Origin: GCA-2731375 sp964590195
Lineage (GTDB): Bacteria > Pseudomonadota > Alphaproteobacteria > GCA-2731375
DNA: 64,000 nt
Assembly: GCA_964590195.1 (NCBI GenBank)
Contig: CAZPWJ010000021.1
Location: forward strand, 1 to 64,000
Direction of reading: 5' to 3'
Of the stretch, positions 9,026-18,205 are shown piece by piece. The notes beneath the pieces are model-generated. The model was not told the origin of the DNA, searched no databases, and saw nothing but the letters and a program-made list of their open reading frames with translations. A program made the translations under genes and the position numbers. Position 1 is the stretch's first letter. Every line of letters starts with the position of its first letter.

Positions 9026-9820
9026 ATGGGCCGGGTTGAGGGAAAGATCGCCATCGTCACCGGCGGCGGCACGGGCATAGGCCGCGCCTGCGCCATGCGG
9101 CTGGCGGAAGAGGGCGCGAAAGTCACCATTGCCGAGTTCAATAGCGAAAGCGGGCGGGCGGTTGCCGATGCCCTGGGGAGCGAGGCGGTTTTCGTCCAAC
9201 ACGATGTGCGTGAAGAGGCGAGTTGGCAAAACCTGATGGCCGCCGTGGCCGCCCATCATGGCCGCCCGGACATTCTGGTCAACAACGCAGGCATCCTGGC
9301 CACGGAAGACGATCAATCCCTGGCCCGGACCGAAATGGCGCAATGGCGCGCGGTGCAGGCGGTCAATGTGGAGGGCGTGTTCCTGGGCTGCAAATACGGC
9401 GTCGAGGCTATGTCGGTAGGTGGCCGCCAGAAAGGCGGTTCGGGGGGCGGTGCCATCGTCAATATGTCATCACTGGCCGCCATGATCGGCTCGGCCCATT
9501 TGGTCGCTTATGGCGCTTCCAAGGGCGCGGTGCGGCAGATGAGCAAATCCGTGGCCATCGATTGCGCCAGGAAAGGCCTGGGCATACGCTGCAATTCGGT
9601 CCACCCTGGCATGATTGTCACCGACATGGGCGATCAGGTTCTGAGCCTGGGCGGCGGCGATGCCAAGAAAAGATATGCTTCCCGTATGCGTTTGATCCCC
9701 ATGGGAGAGCCGGGCCAGGCTGTGGACGTGGCGAATTGTGTGTTGTTTCTGGCCTCGGACGAGGCCCGGCATGTAACGGGTACGGAACTGATCGTAGATG
9801 GCGGCATCGCCGCGATATAG
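9026..9820 (+). CDS. SDR family oxidoreductase, copy 1 of a tandem triplet
   Basis: Short-chain dehydrogenase of 264 residues. TGGGTGIG at 12-19 binds the dinucleotide. The acidic residue in IAEFN after the second strand suggests NAD preference. NNAG lies at 86-89, the catalytic Ser in NMSS at 146-149, and the catalytic YGASK at 162-166. A GGAGG site precedes the ATG. It is the first of three adjacent, co-oriented paralogues (to 11457) sharing most of their sequence, including a Gly-rich insert before GGGAIVN. The family includes cyclohexanol-type and hydroxysteroid dehydrogenases; the true substrate cannot be read from the sequence. Confidence 0.93.
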   Translation: MGRVEGKIAIVTGGGTGIGRACAMRLAEEGAKVTIAEFNSESGRAVADALGSEAVFVQHDVREEASWQNLMAAVAAHHGRPDILVNNAGILATEDDQSLARTEMAQWRAVQAVNVEGVFLGCKYGVEAMSVGGRQKGGSGGGAIVNMSSLAAMIGSAHLVAYGASKGAVRQMSKSVAIDCARKGLGIRCNSVHPGMIVTDMGDQVLSLGGGDAKKRYASRMRLIPMGEPGQAVDVANCVLFLASDEARHVTGTELIVDGGIAAI

Positions 9821-9842
9821 AAACTGGATAGGAGTACTGGGT

Positions 9843-10637
9843 ATGGGACGGGTGACAGGAAAAATCGCCATTGTCACGGGCGGCGGCACGGGAATTGGCC
9901 GGGCGGCGGCGGGGCGGCTGGTTGAAGAAGGGGCGAAAGTCGTTATCGCCGAATTCAATGCGGATAGCGGCCAGGCGGCGGCCGAGGCCCTGGGCGGCGA
10001 TACCGCCTTTGTCCAGCACGATGTCCGTGACGAGGCGAGTTGGAAAAATCTGATGGATGCGATGGCCTCGCAACATGGCCGCCCCGATATTCTGGTCAAC
10101 AACGCAGGCATCCTGGCCACGGAAAATGATCAGACCCTGTCGATGACGGAAATGGAACAATGGCGGGCGGTGCAAACGGTCAATGTGGAAGGCGTCTTTC
10201 TCGGCTGCAAATACGGCGTCGCGGCGATGAGCGTGGGTGGCCGCGAAAAGGGGGGCGCCGGCGGTGGCGCCATCGTCAACATGTCGTCCATCGCTGGTCT
10301 GGTCGGCACGCCGCATTTGCTGGCCTATGGCGCCTCGAAAGGCGCGGTGCGGCAGATGACCAAATCCGTGGCCATCGATTGTGCCCGCAAAGGTCTGGGC
10401 ATCCGCTGTAATTCGGTGCATCCGGGTGTCATTTATACAGATATGGGCGATCAGGTCATGGCCCTGGGGAACGGCGATGCGGCGGCGAAGTGGGCCGAAC
10501 GTCTGGAGCAGATCCCCATGGGCGAGGCGGGCCAGGCGGCTGACGTGGCCAACTGTATTCTGTTCCTGGCCTCGGACGAGGCCCGCCATGTCACCGGCGC
10601 CGAGTTAGTGGTCGATGGCGGCATCACGGCAATTTAG
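9843..10637 (+). CDS. SDR family oxidoreductase, copy 2 of a tandem triplet
   Basis: Short-chain dehydrogenase of 264 residues, a close paralogue of its two neighbours. It keeps TGGGTGIG (12-19), NNAG (86-89), NMSS (146-149) and YGASK (162-166). The ATG at 9843 follows AGGAG by 8 bp; an in-frame ATG at 9798 lies inside the preceding gene and lacks a site. It lies 22 bp after copy 1, so the three are very likely one transcript. It resembles copy 3 more than copy 1 in the stretch around residues 118-135 and after the catalytic Tyr. Confidence 0.93.
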   Translation: MGRVTGKIAIVTGGGTGIGRAAAGRLVEEGAKVVIAEFNADSGQAAAEALGGDTAFVQHDVRDEASWKNLMDAMASQHGRPDILVNNAGILATENDQTLSMTEMEQWRAVQTVNVEGVFLGCKYGVAAMSVGGREKGGAGGGAIVNMSSIAGLVGTPHLLAYGASKGAVRQMTKSVAIDCARKGLGIRCNSVHPGVIYTDMGDQVMALGNGDAAAKWAERLEQIPMGEAGQAADVANCILFLASDEARHVTGAELVVDGGITAI

Positions 10638-10650
10638 GGAGTCGACCGGT

Positions 10651-11457
10651 ATGGGCCGCGTAGAGGGCAAGATTGCAATTGTAACGGGGGGCGGCACCGG
10701 CATCGGGCGGGCCGCCGTCAGGCGCTTGGTGGAAGAAGGCGCCAAGGTCGTCATCGCCGAATTCAACAGTGAAACCGGGCAGGCCGCCGCCGACGAACTG
10801 GGCGCGGAAGCGGCCTTCATCCAGCATGATGTGCGTGACGAGGGTAGTTGGCAAAGCCTGATGGATGCGGTGGCGCGGGAGCATGGCCGCCCGGACATCC
10901 TGATCAACAATGCCGGCATCCTGGCGACCACTATCAACCAGACCCTGCGGCAAACGGAGATGGATGAATGGCGCGCCATCCAGACGGTCAACGTCGAAGG
11001 TGTCTTTCTGGGCTGCAAGTACGGCGTCGCGGCGATGAGCGTGGGTGGCCGCGACCAAGAACGTCCTCGGGGCGGCGCCGGGGGCGGCGCCATCGTCAAT
11101 ATGTCGTCCATGGCCGGTCTGATCGGCACGCCTATCGCGATTGCGTATGGCGCCTCGAAAGGCGCGGTGCGCCAGATGACCAAATCCGTGGCCATTGACT
11201 GCGCCAGAAAAGGTCTGGGTATTCGTTGTAATTCGGTGCATCCGGGCATCATCCGAACCGAGATGGGCGATGCGGTAATGGATCTGGGCGGTGGCGATCC
11301 GGGCCCGAAATGGGCCGCTTCCATCAAACGCATTCCCATGGGCGAGGCGGGCCAGGCGGTGGATGTCGCCAACTGTATTCTGTTTCTGGCTTCCGACGAG
11401 GCCCGTCATGTGACCGGCGCCGAACTGGTCGTCGACGGCGGCATCACGGCGATTTAG
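10651..11457 (+). CDS. SDR family oxidoreductase, copy 3 of a tandem triplet
   Basis: Short-chain dehydrogenase of 268 residues, four longer than the other two copies because of extra residues (QERP region) in the Gly-rich loop before GGGAIVN. The cofactor motif, NNAG, Ser and YGASK catalytic residues are all intact. The ATG at 10651 follows GGGAG; the in-frame ATG at 10615 lies inside copy 2. The beta-propeller gene starts 8 bp after its stop, which suggests the transcript continues. Confidence 0.93.
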   Translation: MGRVEGKIAIVTGGGTGIGRAAVRRLVEEGAKVVIAEFNSETGQAAADELGAEAAFIQHDVRDEGSWQSLMDAVAREHGRPDILINNAGILATTINQTLRQTEMDEWRAIQTVNVEGVFLGCKYGVAAMSVGGRDQERPRGGAGGGAIVNMSSMAGLIGTPIAIAYGASKGAVRQMTKSVAIDCARKGLGIRCNSVHPGIIRTEMGDAVMDLGGGDPGPKWAASIKRIPMGEAGQAVDVANCILFLASDEARHVTGAELVVDGGITAI

Positions 11458-11465
11458 GTGAGGGC

Positions 11466-12593
11466 ATGCGGCAACACATAGCTATTTTTGCCGCCATATT
11501 GTTTGTCCTTGCGGTCAAGCCCACCGCCGCTGCCGAGACCTTGGATAGCGAGCATTACCGCTTGCGCGTGGTCACCGTGGTCTCTGGTTTGCGCTCTCCC
11601 TGGGGCCTGGCATTCCTACCTGACGGCGGCATGATCGTGACCGAGCGTGACGGCGCGGTCCGCCTGGTTTCGCGCCAGGGCCGTCTGGCCCCGCCGTTGG
11701 CGGGTGCGCCGGAGGTCTTTGCATCCGGTCAGGGCGGCATGCTTGACGTCGCGCTTGATCCGAACTTCCAGAGCAACAAACTGATTTATCTCTCCTATGC
11801 TGAACCGGGCGAGGGCGGCGCCGGCACCGCCGTGGCCCGCGCCCGCCTCGATGCCGCAGGCAACCGCCTGGATGGTTTGCGGGTGATCTTCCGGCAGCTG
11901 CCGAAAAGCCACGGCGGGCAGCATTTCGGCTCCCGGCTGGTATTCGCCCGCGACGGCAAATTGTTCATCACCATAGGCGAGCGTGGCCAGCGGCGGCTGA
12001 CCCAGGATTTCAGCATCAACCGGGGCCAGGTCATCCGCATCAATCCCGATGGCACGGTACCGGAGGATAATCCTTTCGTCGGCCGGCCCGGCTATCGTTC
12101 TGAAGTCTGGTCATACGGCCACCGCAACCCGCAAGGCGCGGCCCTGCACCCGGACACCGGCAAACTCTGGATACATGAGCACGGCGCTCGCGGTGGTGAC
12201 GAGATCAATCTGCCCGACGCCGGCAAGAACTACGGCTGGCCGGTGATTGCCTATGGCCGCCATTACAGCGGCGAAAAAATTGGCGTTGGCAGCCACAAGG
12301 CGGGCCTGGAGCAGCCGCTATATTATTGGGATCCTTCAATCGCGCCTTCGGGCATGGCCTTTTACACCGGCGCGGCGTTCCCGAAATGGCGGGGTAATCT
12401 GTTTGTCGGCGCCCTGAAGTTTCGCCTCGTCGCGCGCTTGACGCTGGATGGCGAAAAGGTGGTGGCCGAGGAACGTATCCTTGACGGCCTGGGTCAACGC
12501 ATTCGCGATGTGCGCCAGGGCCCGGACGGCCTGCTTTACCTGCTGACAGATTCCGGCGATGGCAAAATCCTGCGGGTTGAGCCGGCCAAGTAA
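11466..12593 (+). CDS. Secreted PQQ-dependent sugar dehydrogenase-like beta-propeller protein
   Basis: Predicted periplasmic soluble aldose/sorbosone dehydrogenase-like protein of 375 residues. A signal peptide spans residues 1 to about 23 (hydrophobic core, then TAAAET). The glucose/sorbosone dehydrogenase propeller follows, with SPWGLAFLPDGGMIVTER, GGMLDVALDPNF, GGQHFGSRLVF, GERGQR, HRNPQGAALHP, EHGARGGDEIN and KNYGWPV motifs, the set typical of this family (E. coli YliI and related). The start at ATG 11466 gives a clean signal peptide; the longer open frame lies inside SDR copy 3. It probably ends the SDR operon. Family members oxidise sugars or polyols using PQQ; substrate unverified here. 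Confidence 0.9.
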   Translation: MRQHIAIFAAILFVLAVKPTAAAETLDSEHYRLRVVTVVSGLRSPWGLAFLPDGGMIVTERDGAVRLVSRQGRLAPPLAGAPEVFASGQGGMLDVALDPNFQSNKLIYLSYAEPGEGGAGTAVARARLDAAGNRLDGLRVIFRQLPKSHGGQHFGSRLVFARDGKLFITIGERGQRRLTQDFSINRGQVIRINPDGTVPEDNPFVGRPGYRSEVWSYGHRNPQGAALHPDTGKLWIHEHGARGGDEINLPDAGKNYGWPVIAYGRHYSGEKIGVGSHKAGLEQPLYYWDPSIAPSGMAFYTGAAFPKWRGNLFVGALKFRLVARLTLDGEKVVAEERILDGLGQRIRDVRQGPDGLLYLLTDSGDGKILRVEPAK

Positions 12594-12685
12594 ACAGAAT
12601 AAATCCCCACTGCCGGCCTTCCCCCGTGCCATCGCGCTGGCTATCATCCAATTTGAGACGCTCATCCAGCAGAAAGGCGGAAGAT

Positions 12686-13624
12686 ATGCGCGCGGTAGGA
12701 ATCATGGTTCATGGCGGCCCGGAGGTGCTGGAGGTGGTCGATGTCGCGGAGGTGAATGCGGGCCCTGGCCAGGTGTGCGTCCGGGTGCATGCGGCGGCGG
12801 TTAATCCCACCGACCTCATGGCCCGCAACGGCTCCCGCGCCGAGCAGCAAAAGCTTGATCCGCCCCCTTATGTGCCGGGCATGGATGCGGCGGGTATCGT
12901 TGATCAGGTTGGCGAGGGCGTCTCCACCGGCGTCCAGGTTGGCGATAGAGTGATGGCCATGGTGGTGCCGAATGCCAGCCACGGCGCCTATCGCGAACAG
13001 ATCGTCCTGGAAGCCCGCGCCGTGGTGCCGGCGCCTAGCGGTACAACGCATACCGAGGCCTGCACCTTGCCCATGAACGGGCTAACCGCGCGACTGTCCC
13101 TGGATCTGCTTGGCCTGTCAGCCGGCCAGACGCTGGCCGTGACTGGTGCCGCCGGCGCCTACGGCGGTTATGTCATTCAACTGGCCAAGGCCGAAGGCTT
13201 GACGGTGATCGCCGATGCCTCCGAGGCCGATAAAGAACTGGTCGCTTCCCTGGGCGCGGATATCATCGTGCGCCGTGGCGACGATGTCGCCGCGCGGATA
13301 CGGGAGCATTTCCCCGACGGCGTCGACGGCCTTGCCGATGGCGCGGTGCAGAACGAACTGGTTATTCCGGCGGTCCGCGATGGTGGTGCCTTTACGGCGG
13401 TGCGCGGTTTCGAGGGCGAAGCGCAACGCGGCATCAAGTTCACGGCGACCTGGGTGCGCAGCTATGATGGCGAGTTCGAAAAACTTGACCGGCTTCGCGA
13501 GATGGCGGAGGCCGGTACCCTTACGTTGCGCGTTGCCGACACATATCCGCCCGAGCGCGCCAGCGAGGCGCATGGCAGGCTGGAGGCCGGCGGAACGCGG
13601 GGCCGGCTTGTCATCGAATTCTGA
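12686..13624 (+). CDS. MDR family NADP-dependent alcohol dehydrogenase / quinone oxidoreductase
   Basis: Medium-chain dehydrogenase/reductase of 312 residues from ATG 12686. It has an N-terminal GroES-like fold (VHAAAVNPTDLMARNG, then PGMDAAGIVDQVGEGV) and a Rossmann domain with AVTGAAGAYGGYVIQLAK. The catalytic-zinc Cys/His pattern and the structural zinc Cys cluster are absent, so it belongs to the zinc-free quinone oxidoreductase branch. It is followed 12 bp later by the DapA-like gene and may start the 12.7-15.6 kb operon. Confidence 0.9.
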   Translation: MRAVGIMVHGGPEVLEVVDVAEVNAGPGQVCVRVHAAAVNPTDLMARNGSRAEQQKLDPPPYVPGMDAAGIVDQVGEGVSTGVQVGDRVMAMVVPNASHGAYREQIVLEARAVVPAPSGTTHTEACTLPMNGLTARLSLDLLGLSAGQTLAVTGAAGAYGGYVIQLAKAEGLTVIADASEADKELVASLGADIIVRRGDDVAARIREHFPDGVDGLADGAVQNELVIPAVRDGGAFTAVRGFEGEAQRGIKFTATWVRSYDGEFEKLDRLREMAEAGTLTLRVADTYPPERASEAHGRLEAGGTRGRLVIEF

Positions 13625-13636
13625 TTTGGAGAAATA

Positions 13637-14569
13637 ATGTCTAACGCAATGCAAGCATCACCCTATCGCGGCGTCTATCCCATCGCGCCAACGCCCTTCA
13701 ACGAGGATGAGAGCCTTGATCTGGAGGGGCAGAAGCGCGTGTTGGACTGCATGATAGACCAGGGCGTGGACGGTATCTGCATTCTGGCGAACTATTCCGA
13801 GCAGTTTTTGTTGAGCGATGCCGAGCGTGACCAGTTGCTTGTCACTTGCATGGAACATATCGCTGGCCGGGTGCCGGTTATTGCAACGTGCAGTCATTTC
13901 AGCACGCAAATCTCGGTCGCCCGCGCCCGGCAGGCGGAAGCCGCCGGCGCCGATATGATCATGATGATGCCACCCTACCACGGCACCGGACTGAAGGCGT
14001 CCGAGGCAGGAAATTTCAGCTATTTTCAAAGCCTGGCGGAGGCCATCGACATTCCAATAATGGTGCAGGACGCACCGTTAAGCGGCGTCACCTTGTCGGT
14101 CGCCTTTCTGGCCGAACTGGTCCGGAAAATGCCTCAGATAAGTTATTTCAAAATCGAGGTGCCCGGTGCTGCCGGCAAACTGCGGGACTTGATCGCGGCG
14201 GGCGGCGCGGCGATCCAGGGCCCCTTTGATGGCGAAGAATCCATCACCCTGATGGCCGATCTCGACGCGGGCGCCACCGGCACCATGCCCAGCGCCCTGT
14301 TGCCGGAACTGATCCGCCCGGTGGTGATGGAGTATCTTGCCGGCAACACCCAGCAGGCGGCGGAGGCCTATGCCCGTATCCTGCCCCTGATCAATTTCGA
14401 GAATCGGCAGTGCGGTCTGCGCGCTACCAAGGCCGCTATGATGGAAGGCGGCGTGATCAAGAGCGATACGGTGCGCCATCCCCTGGAACCGCTGCATCCC
14501 GAAACCAGGCAGCAACTTTTAACGCAGGCGGCGGCCTTGGATGTGCTTGCCTTGCGATGGGGCAAATAA
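13637..14569 (+). CDS. Dihydrodipicolinate synthase (DapA)-family lyase/aldolase
   Basis: TIM-barrel class I aldolase-like enzyme of 310 residues. The Schiff-base lysine is K172 (in SYFKIEVPG), and MMPPYHG at 111-116 matches the usual PPY strand. Two classical DHDPS signatures differ: the GTTGE loop is replaced by LANYSEQ (50-56), and the YNVP tyrosine region is VQDAP (143-147). This points to a different carbonyl substrate from that of lysine biosynthesis. Such variants sit in sugar-acid or hydroxyacid catabolic clusters. GGAGA precedes the ATG, and the next gene starts 6 bp after its stop. Confidence 0.88.
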   Translation: MSNAMQASPYRGVYPIAPTPFNEDESLDLEGQKRVLDCMIDQGVDGICILANYSEQFLLSDAERDQLLVTCMEHIAGRVPVIATCSHFSTQISVARARQAEAAGADMIMMMPPYHGTGLKASEAGNFSYFQSLAEAIDIPIMVQDAPLSGVTLSVAFLAELVRKMPQISYFKIEVPGAAGKLRDLIAAGGAAIQGPFDGEESITLMADLDAGATGTMPSALLPELIRPVVMEYLAGNTQQAAEAYARILPLINFENRQCGLRATKAAMMEGGVIKSDTVRHPLEPLHPETRQQLLTQAAALDVLALRWGK

Positions 14570-14575
14570 CCGCCG

Positions 14576-15634
14576 ATGCCCACACTTGAAGTTCTAGCCA
14601 TCCAGCGGATCAGCGCCGAGGAAGCGGCCATGATCAAGGCCGTCGATCCGTCGATTAAATTGACCGACGCGGGCGGCTGGTTCGATGGTGAAATCCGCGA
14701 TACCTGGCCCGCCTTCACTTCCAATCGCTACCTGGCGCCCGACGCCAACGGTTCGGGCAGCCGTGAAGAGCGCGACCGTCTTTTGGCCGGGGCGGAAGTC
14801 ATCCTGGGCGGTTGGCCGTTTCCATTGGATCTGCGCGCCAGGGCGCCAAAGCTGAAATGGCTGCATCAACGCCCCGCCGGCGCCTCCAATCTGCTGCGCG
14901 GCGATCTATGGGGCAGCGATGTTGTGGTGACGACCTCGCGCGGCTCGGGCAACACGCTGGCCATGGCGGAATACGCCCTGGCCGGCATCATGCATTTCGC
15001 CAAGGGCCTGCCTCAGGCCGCCATTGACCGGGATGCCGTTGTTTTTTCTCATCGCGCCTATCGCCCGATTTCTTTGCGGGACAAGACCGTCTGTGTCGTC
15101 GGGGCGGGCGGCATTGGGCAGGACGTGGGCAGGCTGTGCGCCGCCGTGGGCATGCGGGTTGTCGGAACGCGTCGAACGCCGGGCGAGGGCGATAGCCTGC
15201 CAGAAGGGTTTGCTTTCATCGGCGGTCCCGCTGATCTGGACCGTCTGTTGGGAGAGGCGGATTTCGTGGTGATCTGCTGCCAATGGACGCCGGAGACCAA
15301 TCATCTTTTCAATGCCGAACGTTTTGCCGTGATGAAACCGGACAGCGTGCTGGTCAATGTCGCCCGTGGCGAGATCATCGACGAGACGGCCCTGGCCGCG
15401 GCCCTGCGCCGTGATCACCTGCGCGGGGTTGCCCTCGACGTCTATGACGGCGAGTTCGAGACGGCGCCCATGGCCGCGCTCTGGTCGGATGCCAGGGTTT
15501 TGATCACGCCGCATATCTCCGGCATGAGCGATCGCAATCGGCATCGCTCTGTTGAGCTATTCTGCGAAAATCTCGCTGCCTACATTGCCGGGCAGCCGCT
15601 GGTGAATATCATCGATTGGGAACGGGGTTATTAG
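14576..15634 (+). CDS. D-isomer specific 2-hydroxyacid dehydrogenase
   Basis: NAD(P)-dependent oxidoreductase of 352 residues that would interconvert a 2-oxoacid and a D-2-hydroxyacid. The NAD-binding motif is VCVVGAGGIGQDVGRL. Catalytic regions are NVARGEIIDETALAAAL (Arg), ALDVYDGEFE (Glu region) and ITPHISGMS (His). It starts 6 bp after the DapA-like gene, so the products are probably linked in one pathway. It ends 2 bp from the stop of the convergent hydrolase gene. Confidence 0.92.
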   Translation: MPTLEVLAIQRISAEEAAMIKAVDPSIKLTDAGGWFDGEIRDTWPAFTSNRYLAPDANGSGSREERDRLLAGAEVILGGWPFPLDLRARAPKLKWLHQRPAGASNLLRGDLWGSDVVVTTSRGSGNTLAMAEYALAGIMHFAKGLPQAAIDRDAVVFSHRAYRPISLRDKTVCVVGAGGIGQDVGRLCAAVGMRVVGTRRTPGEGDSLPEGFAFIGGPADLDRLLGEADFVVICCQWTPETNHLFNAERFAVMKPDSVLVNVARGEIIDETALAAALRRDHLRGVALDVYDGEFETAPMAALWSDARVLITPHISGMSDRNRHRSVELFCENLAAYIAGQPLVNIIDWERGY

Positions 15635-15636
15635 AC

Positions 15637-16326
15637 CTATTCGGCAAGGATAAGCCGGACCAGCTCATCCGTTGTGCTCAGCATCGGATAGTGGCCGGTG
15701 TCGATTTCGTACCAGCGCGCGCCCAGGGTTTCGGCGCAGCGGCGCTGATGCGCTTCGCCGGGGTTGGGTGCCTGGCGGCAGTAAATTACCGAGGCATTCC
15801 AGTCTTGGGACCAGAAGTCATCAAGCTGCACGGCCTGCCTGTGCACGGCGATGGGGTGCAAGGTGCAGCGGTCCACCGCCCAGGCGCGGATTTCAGGGTC
15901 GAGATCCTTGAACAACCGGCCTTCCGCATCCTCGCGCGATGGGCCCAAGGATAGCTCGGTAACGATTGCCGATGGCTGCGATACGAAATCGCTGACTTTT
16001 TCGCCATTTTGCAGGGCCAAGGCGTCGGCAAAGACCAGCCGGCCAACACGCTCTCGCGCCATCTCCGCCACCTTGGCCATGACCATGCCGCCGCTGGAGG
16101 TGCCGACAAGGACAACATTCTCGAGGCTTTCGTAGAACAGCATCTGCGCCACTTCGGCCGCCTGTGTCTCCACCGTGATGCCGGCGCGCAATTGACCGGA
16201 CCGTTCGGCGCAACCGTCCAGGGTCGGCGCATAGACCAGGTGGCCGTCAGCGCGCAGTTGATTTGCCACCGGCTGCCAGATCCAACCGCCCTGATAGGAG
16301 CCATGTATGAGTACGAACGTTGTCAT
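15637..16326 (-). CDS. Alpha/beta hydrolase (small esterase type)
   Basis: Alpha/beta-fold hydrolase of 229 residues without a signal peptide. The oxyanion-hole region is LIHGSYQGGW (6-15). The nucleophile elbow is GTSSG (75-79), making S77 the nucleophile. The acid lies near LVFADALAL and the His in DTGHYPML near the C-terminus. The start ATG has GGAG upstream. It resembles the methyl-salicylate-esterase/hydroxynitrile-lyase-like group. Its position before a Baeyer-Villiger-type monooxygenase would suit hydrolysis of the ester or lactone product (inference). Confidence 0.9.
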   Translation of the reverse strand: MTTFVLIHGSYQGGWIWQPVANQLRADGHLVYAPTLDGCAERSGQLRAGITVETQAAEVAQMLFYESLENVVLVGTSSGGMVMAKVAEMARERVGRLVFADALALQNGEKVSDFVSQPSAIVTELSLGPSREDAEGRLFKDLDPEIRAWAVDRCTLHPIAVHRQAVQLDDFWSQDWNASVIYCRQAPNPGEAHQRRCAETLGARWYEIDTGHYPMLSTTDELVRLILAE

Positions 16327-16444
16327 CCTAAATCTCCATGAATCTTGCGGCTACTGGCACTTTTCGACAAAATAGAACCGTTTGAATGTACCTGCGTAAA
16401 TCGTTCGCGTCCCAAGATGCAAAATAACAAGCGAGGAACCCAGC

Positions 16445-18193
16445 GTGCCTTCCAATGCAAAAACCGTGAACAAACATGAGCCGGAAGTCAATGTAACCTA
16501 CGATGCCGTGGTCGTCGGCGCGGGTTTCGCCGGCATGTATATGCTACACCGACTACGCGGCATGGGCCTCTCGGCACGGGTGTATGAGGCCGGCGACGGT
16601 GTCGGCGGTACCTGGTATTGGAACCGGTACCCCGGCGCGCGCTGCGATATCATGAGCATGCAATATTCCTATTCCTTCTCGGAAGAGCTGGATCAGGAAT
16701 GGAACTGGTCCGAGAAGTACTCTCCGCAGCCCGATATCCTGGAATATGCCAACCATGTGGCCGACCGTTTCGATCTGCGCCGGGATATCCAGTTCGAAAC
16801 CCGCGTCACGGCGGCGGAGTTCGACGAAGGGGCCAAGCGCTGGCGTATCGAAACCGACCAGGGTGACCGGGTCAGCGCCCAGTTCTGCATCATGGCCGTG
16901 GGCTGCCTGTCATCGGCGAACCTGCCGCCGTTCGAGGGCATGGACGATTTCGACGGCCCGATTTACCACACCGGGGAATGGCCCCACGAGGATGTCGATT
17001 TCACCGGGCTGCGGGTTGGCGTCATCGGCACGGGGTCGTCAGCCATCCAGTCCATTCCGATCATTGCCCAGCAGGCATCCGACCTGACGGTGTTCCAGCG
17101 TACGCCGAACTATTCCGTCCCGGCCTGGAACGAAATGATGGACCCCGACGAGGAGCGCGAGATCAAGGCGGGCTATCCGGAACTGCGGGCGAAGATGCGA
17201 TCGCGGCCAACCGGTTTCTATTTTGAATTCAACACGCAACCGGCGCTTGAGGCCACGGCGGAGGAGCGCGAGGCGCAGTACGAGGAATTCTGGGCCAGGG
17301 GCGGCCTGCCATTCCTTGGCGCCTATGGCGATTTGTTGTTCGAAAGAGAAGCGAATGACACCATCGCCGAATTCGGTCGGCGAAAAATCCGTGAAATCGT
17401 CAAGGATCCTGCGACCGCCGAACTGTTGTGCCCGGACGATATCTTTGGCGGCAAGCGCCTGTGTGTCGATAGCGGCTATTTCGAGACCTATAATCTACCC
17501 CATGTCTCCCTGGTTGATGTATCAGAGCGGCCTATCGAACGTTTCACCAAACAGGGCATCGTCGCGAACGGCGTGGAATATCCGGTGGATGCGGTGGTTT
17601 GCGCCACCGGTTTTGCCGCCATGACCGGCTCGTTCGACAACATCCGGATTACGGGCCGTGACGGCCTGGCCTTGACCGAAAAATGGCGGGCGGGGCCGCG
17701 GACATACCTGGGCCTGTCATCCGCCGGCTTCCCCAATATGTTCATGATCACCGGCCCTGGCAGCCCCTCGGTGCTGGCCAGCATGATCCAGGCCATTGAG
17801 CAGCACGTGGATTGGATGGCCGATTGTATTGGCCATATGCGTGACATCGGCGCGGAGACAATCGAGGCGGAGGTCAGCCACGAGGATGACTGGGTTGAGC
17901 ATGTCAACGATGTGGCCAAGATCTCGTTGCGGTCAATCTCATCTTCCTGGTACCTGGGCGCCAACGTTCCCGGCAAGCCGCGGGTGTTCATGCCTTATAT
18001 CGGCGGCTTCCCCATTTATGTGGACAAGTGCAACCAGGTCATGACCAATGGCTTCGAGGGTTTCATATTGGATGGCACCAGGAACAGCGATGCCACGCCG
18101 AAAGTACGCCTGACCGAACGCTGGCGCGTGCCGGTGGATATGGATGTGATATCGCCCGCCGCTATCGCCGCCAAGCGCGTGCCGATAGTTTAA
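16445..18193 (+). CDS. Flavin-containing monooxygenase, Baeyer-Villiger type
   Basis: FAD- and NADPH-dependent monooxygenase of 582 residues, cyclohexanone/phenylacetone monooxygenase-like. Two Rossmann motifs: GAGFAG at 25-30 for FAD and GTGSSA at 195-200 for NADPH. Between them the class fingerprint F-x-G-x3-H-x3-W-P is seen at 169-180. The N-terminal GTWYWNRYPGARCD block is also typical. The start is GTG at 16445, supported by GAGGA 7 bp upstream. Family members turn ketones into esters or lactones. It is adjacent to the alpha/beta hydrolase (divergent) and followed 12 bp later by a cupin. Confidence 0.93.
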   Translation: MPSNAKTVNKHEPEVNVTYDAVVVGAGFAGMYMLHRLRGMGLSARVYEAGDGVGGTWYWNRYPGARCDIMSMQYSYSFSEELDQEWNWSEKYSPQPDILEYANHVADRFDLRRDIQFETRVTAAEFDEGAKRWRIETDQGDRVSAQFCIMAVGCLSSANLPPFEGMDDFDGPIYHTGEWPHEDVDFTGLRVGVIGTGSSAIQSIPIIAQQASDLTVFQRTPNYSVPAWNEMMDPDEEREIKAGYPELRAKMRSRPTGFYFEFNTQPALEATAEEREAQYEEFWARGGLPFLGAYGDLLFEREANDTIAEFGRRKIREIVKDPATAELLCPDDIFGGKRLCVDSGYFETYNLPHVSLVDVSERPIERFTKQGIVANGVEYPVDAVVCATGFAAMTGSFDNIRITGRDGLALTEKWRAGPRTYLGLSSAGFPNMFMITGPGSPSVLASMIQAIEQHVDWMADCIGHMRDIGAETIEAEVSHEDDWVEHVNDVAKISLRSISSSWYLGANVPGKPRVFMPYIGGFPIYVDKCNQVMTNGFEGFILDGTRNSDATPKVRLTERWRVPVDMDVISPAAIAAKRVPIV

Positions 18194-18205
18194 AGAGGAT
18201 TGCAA

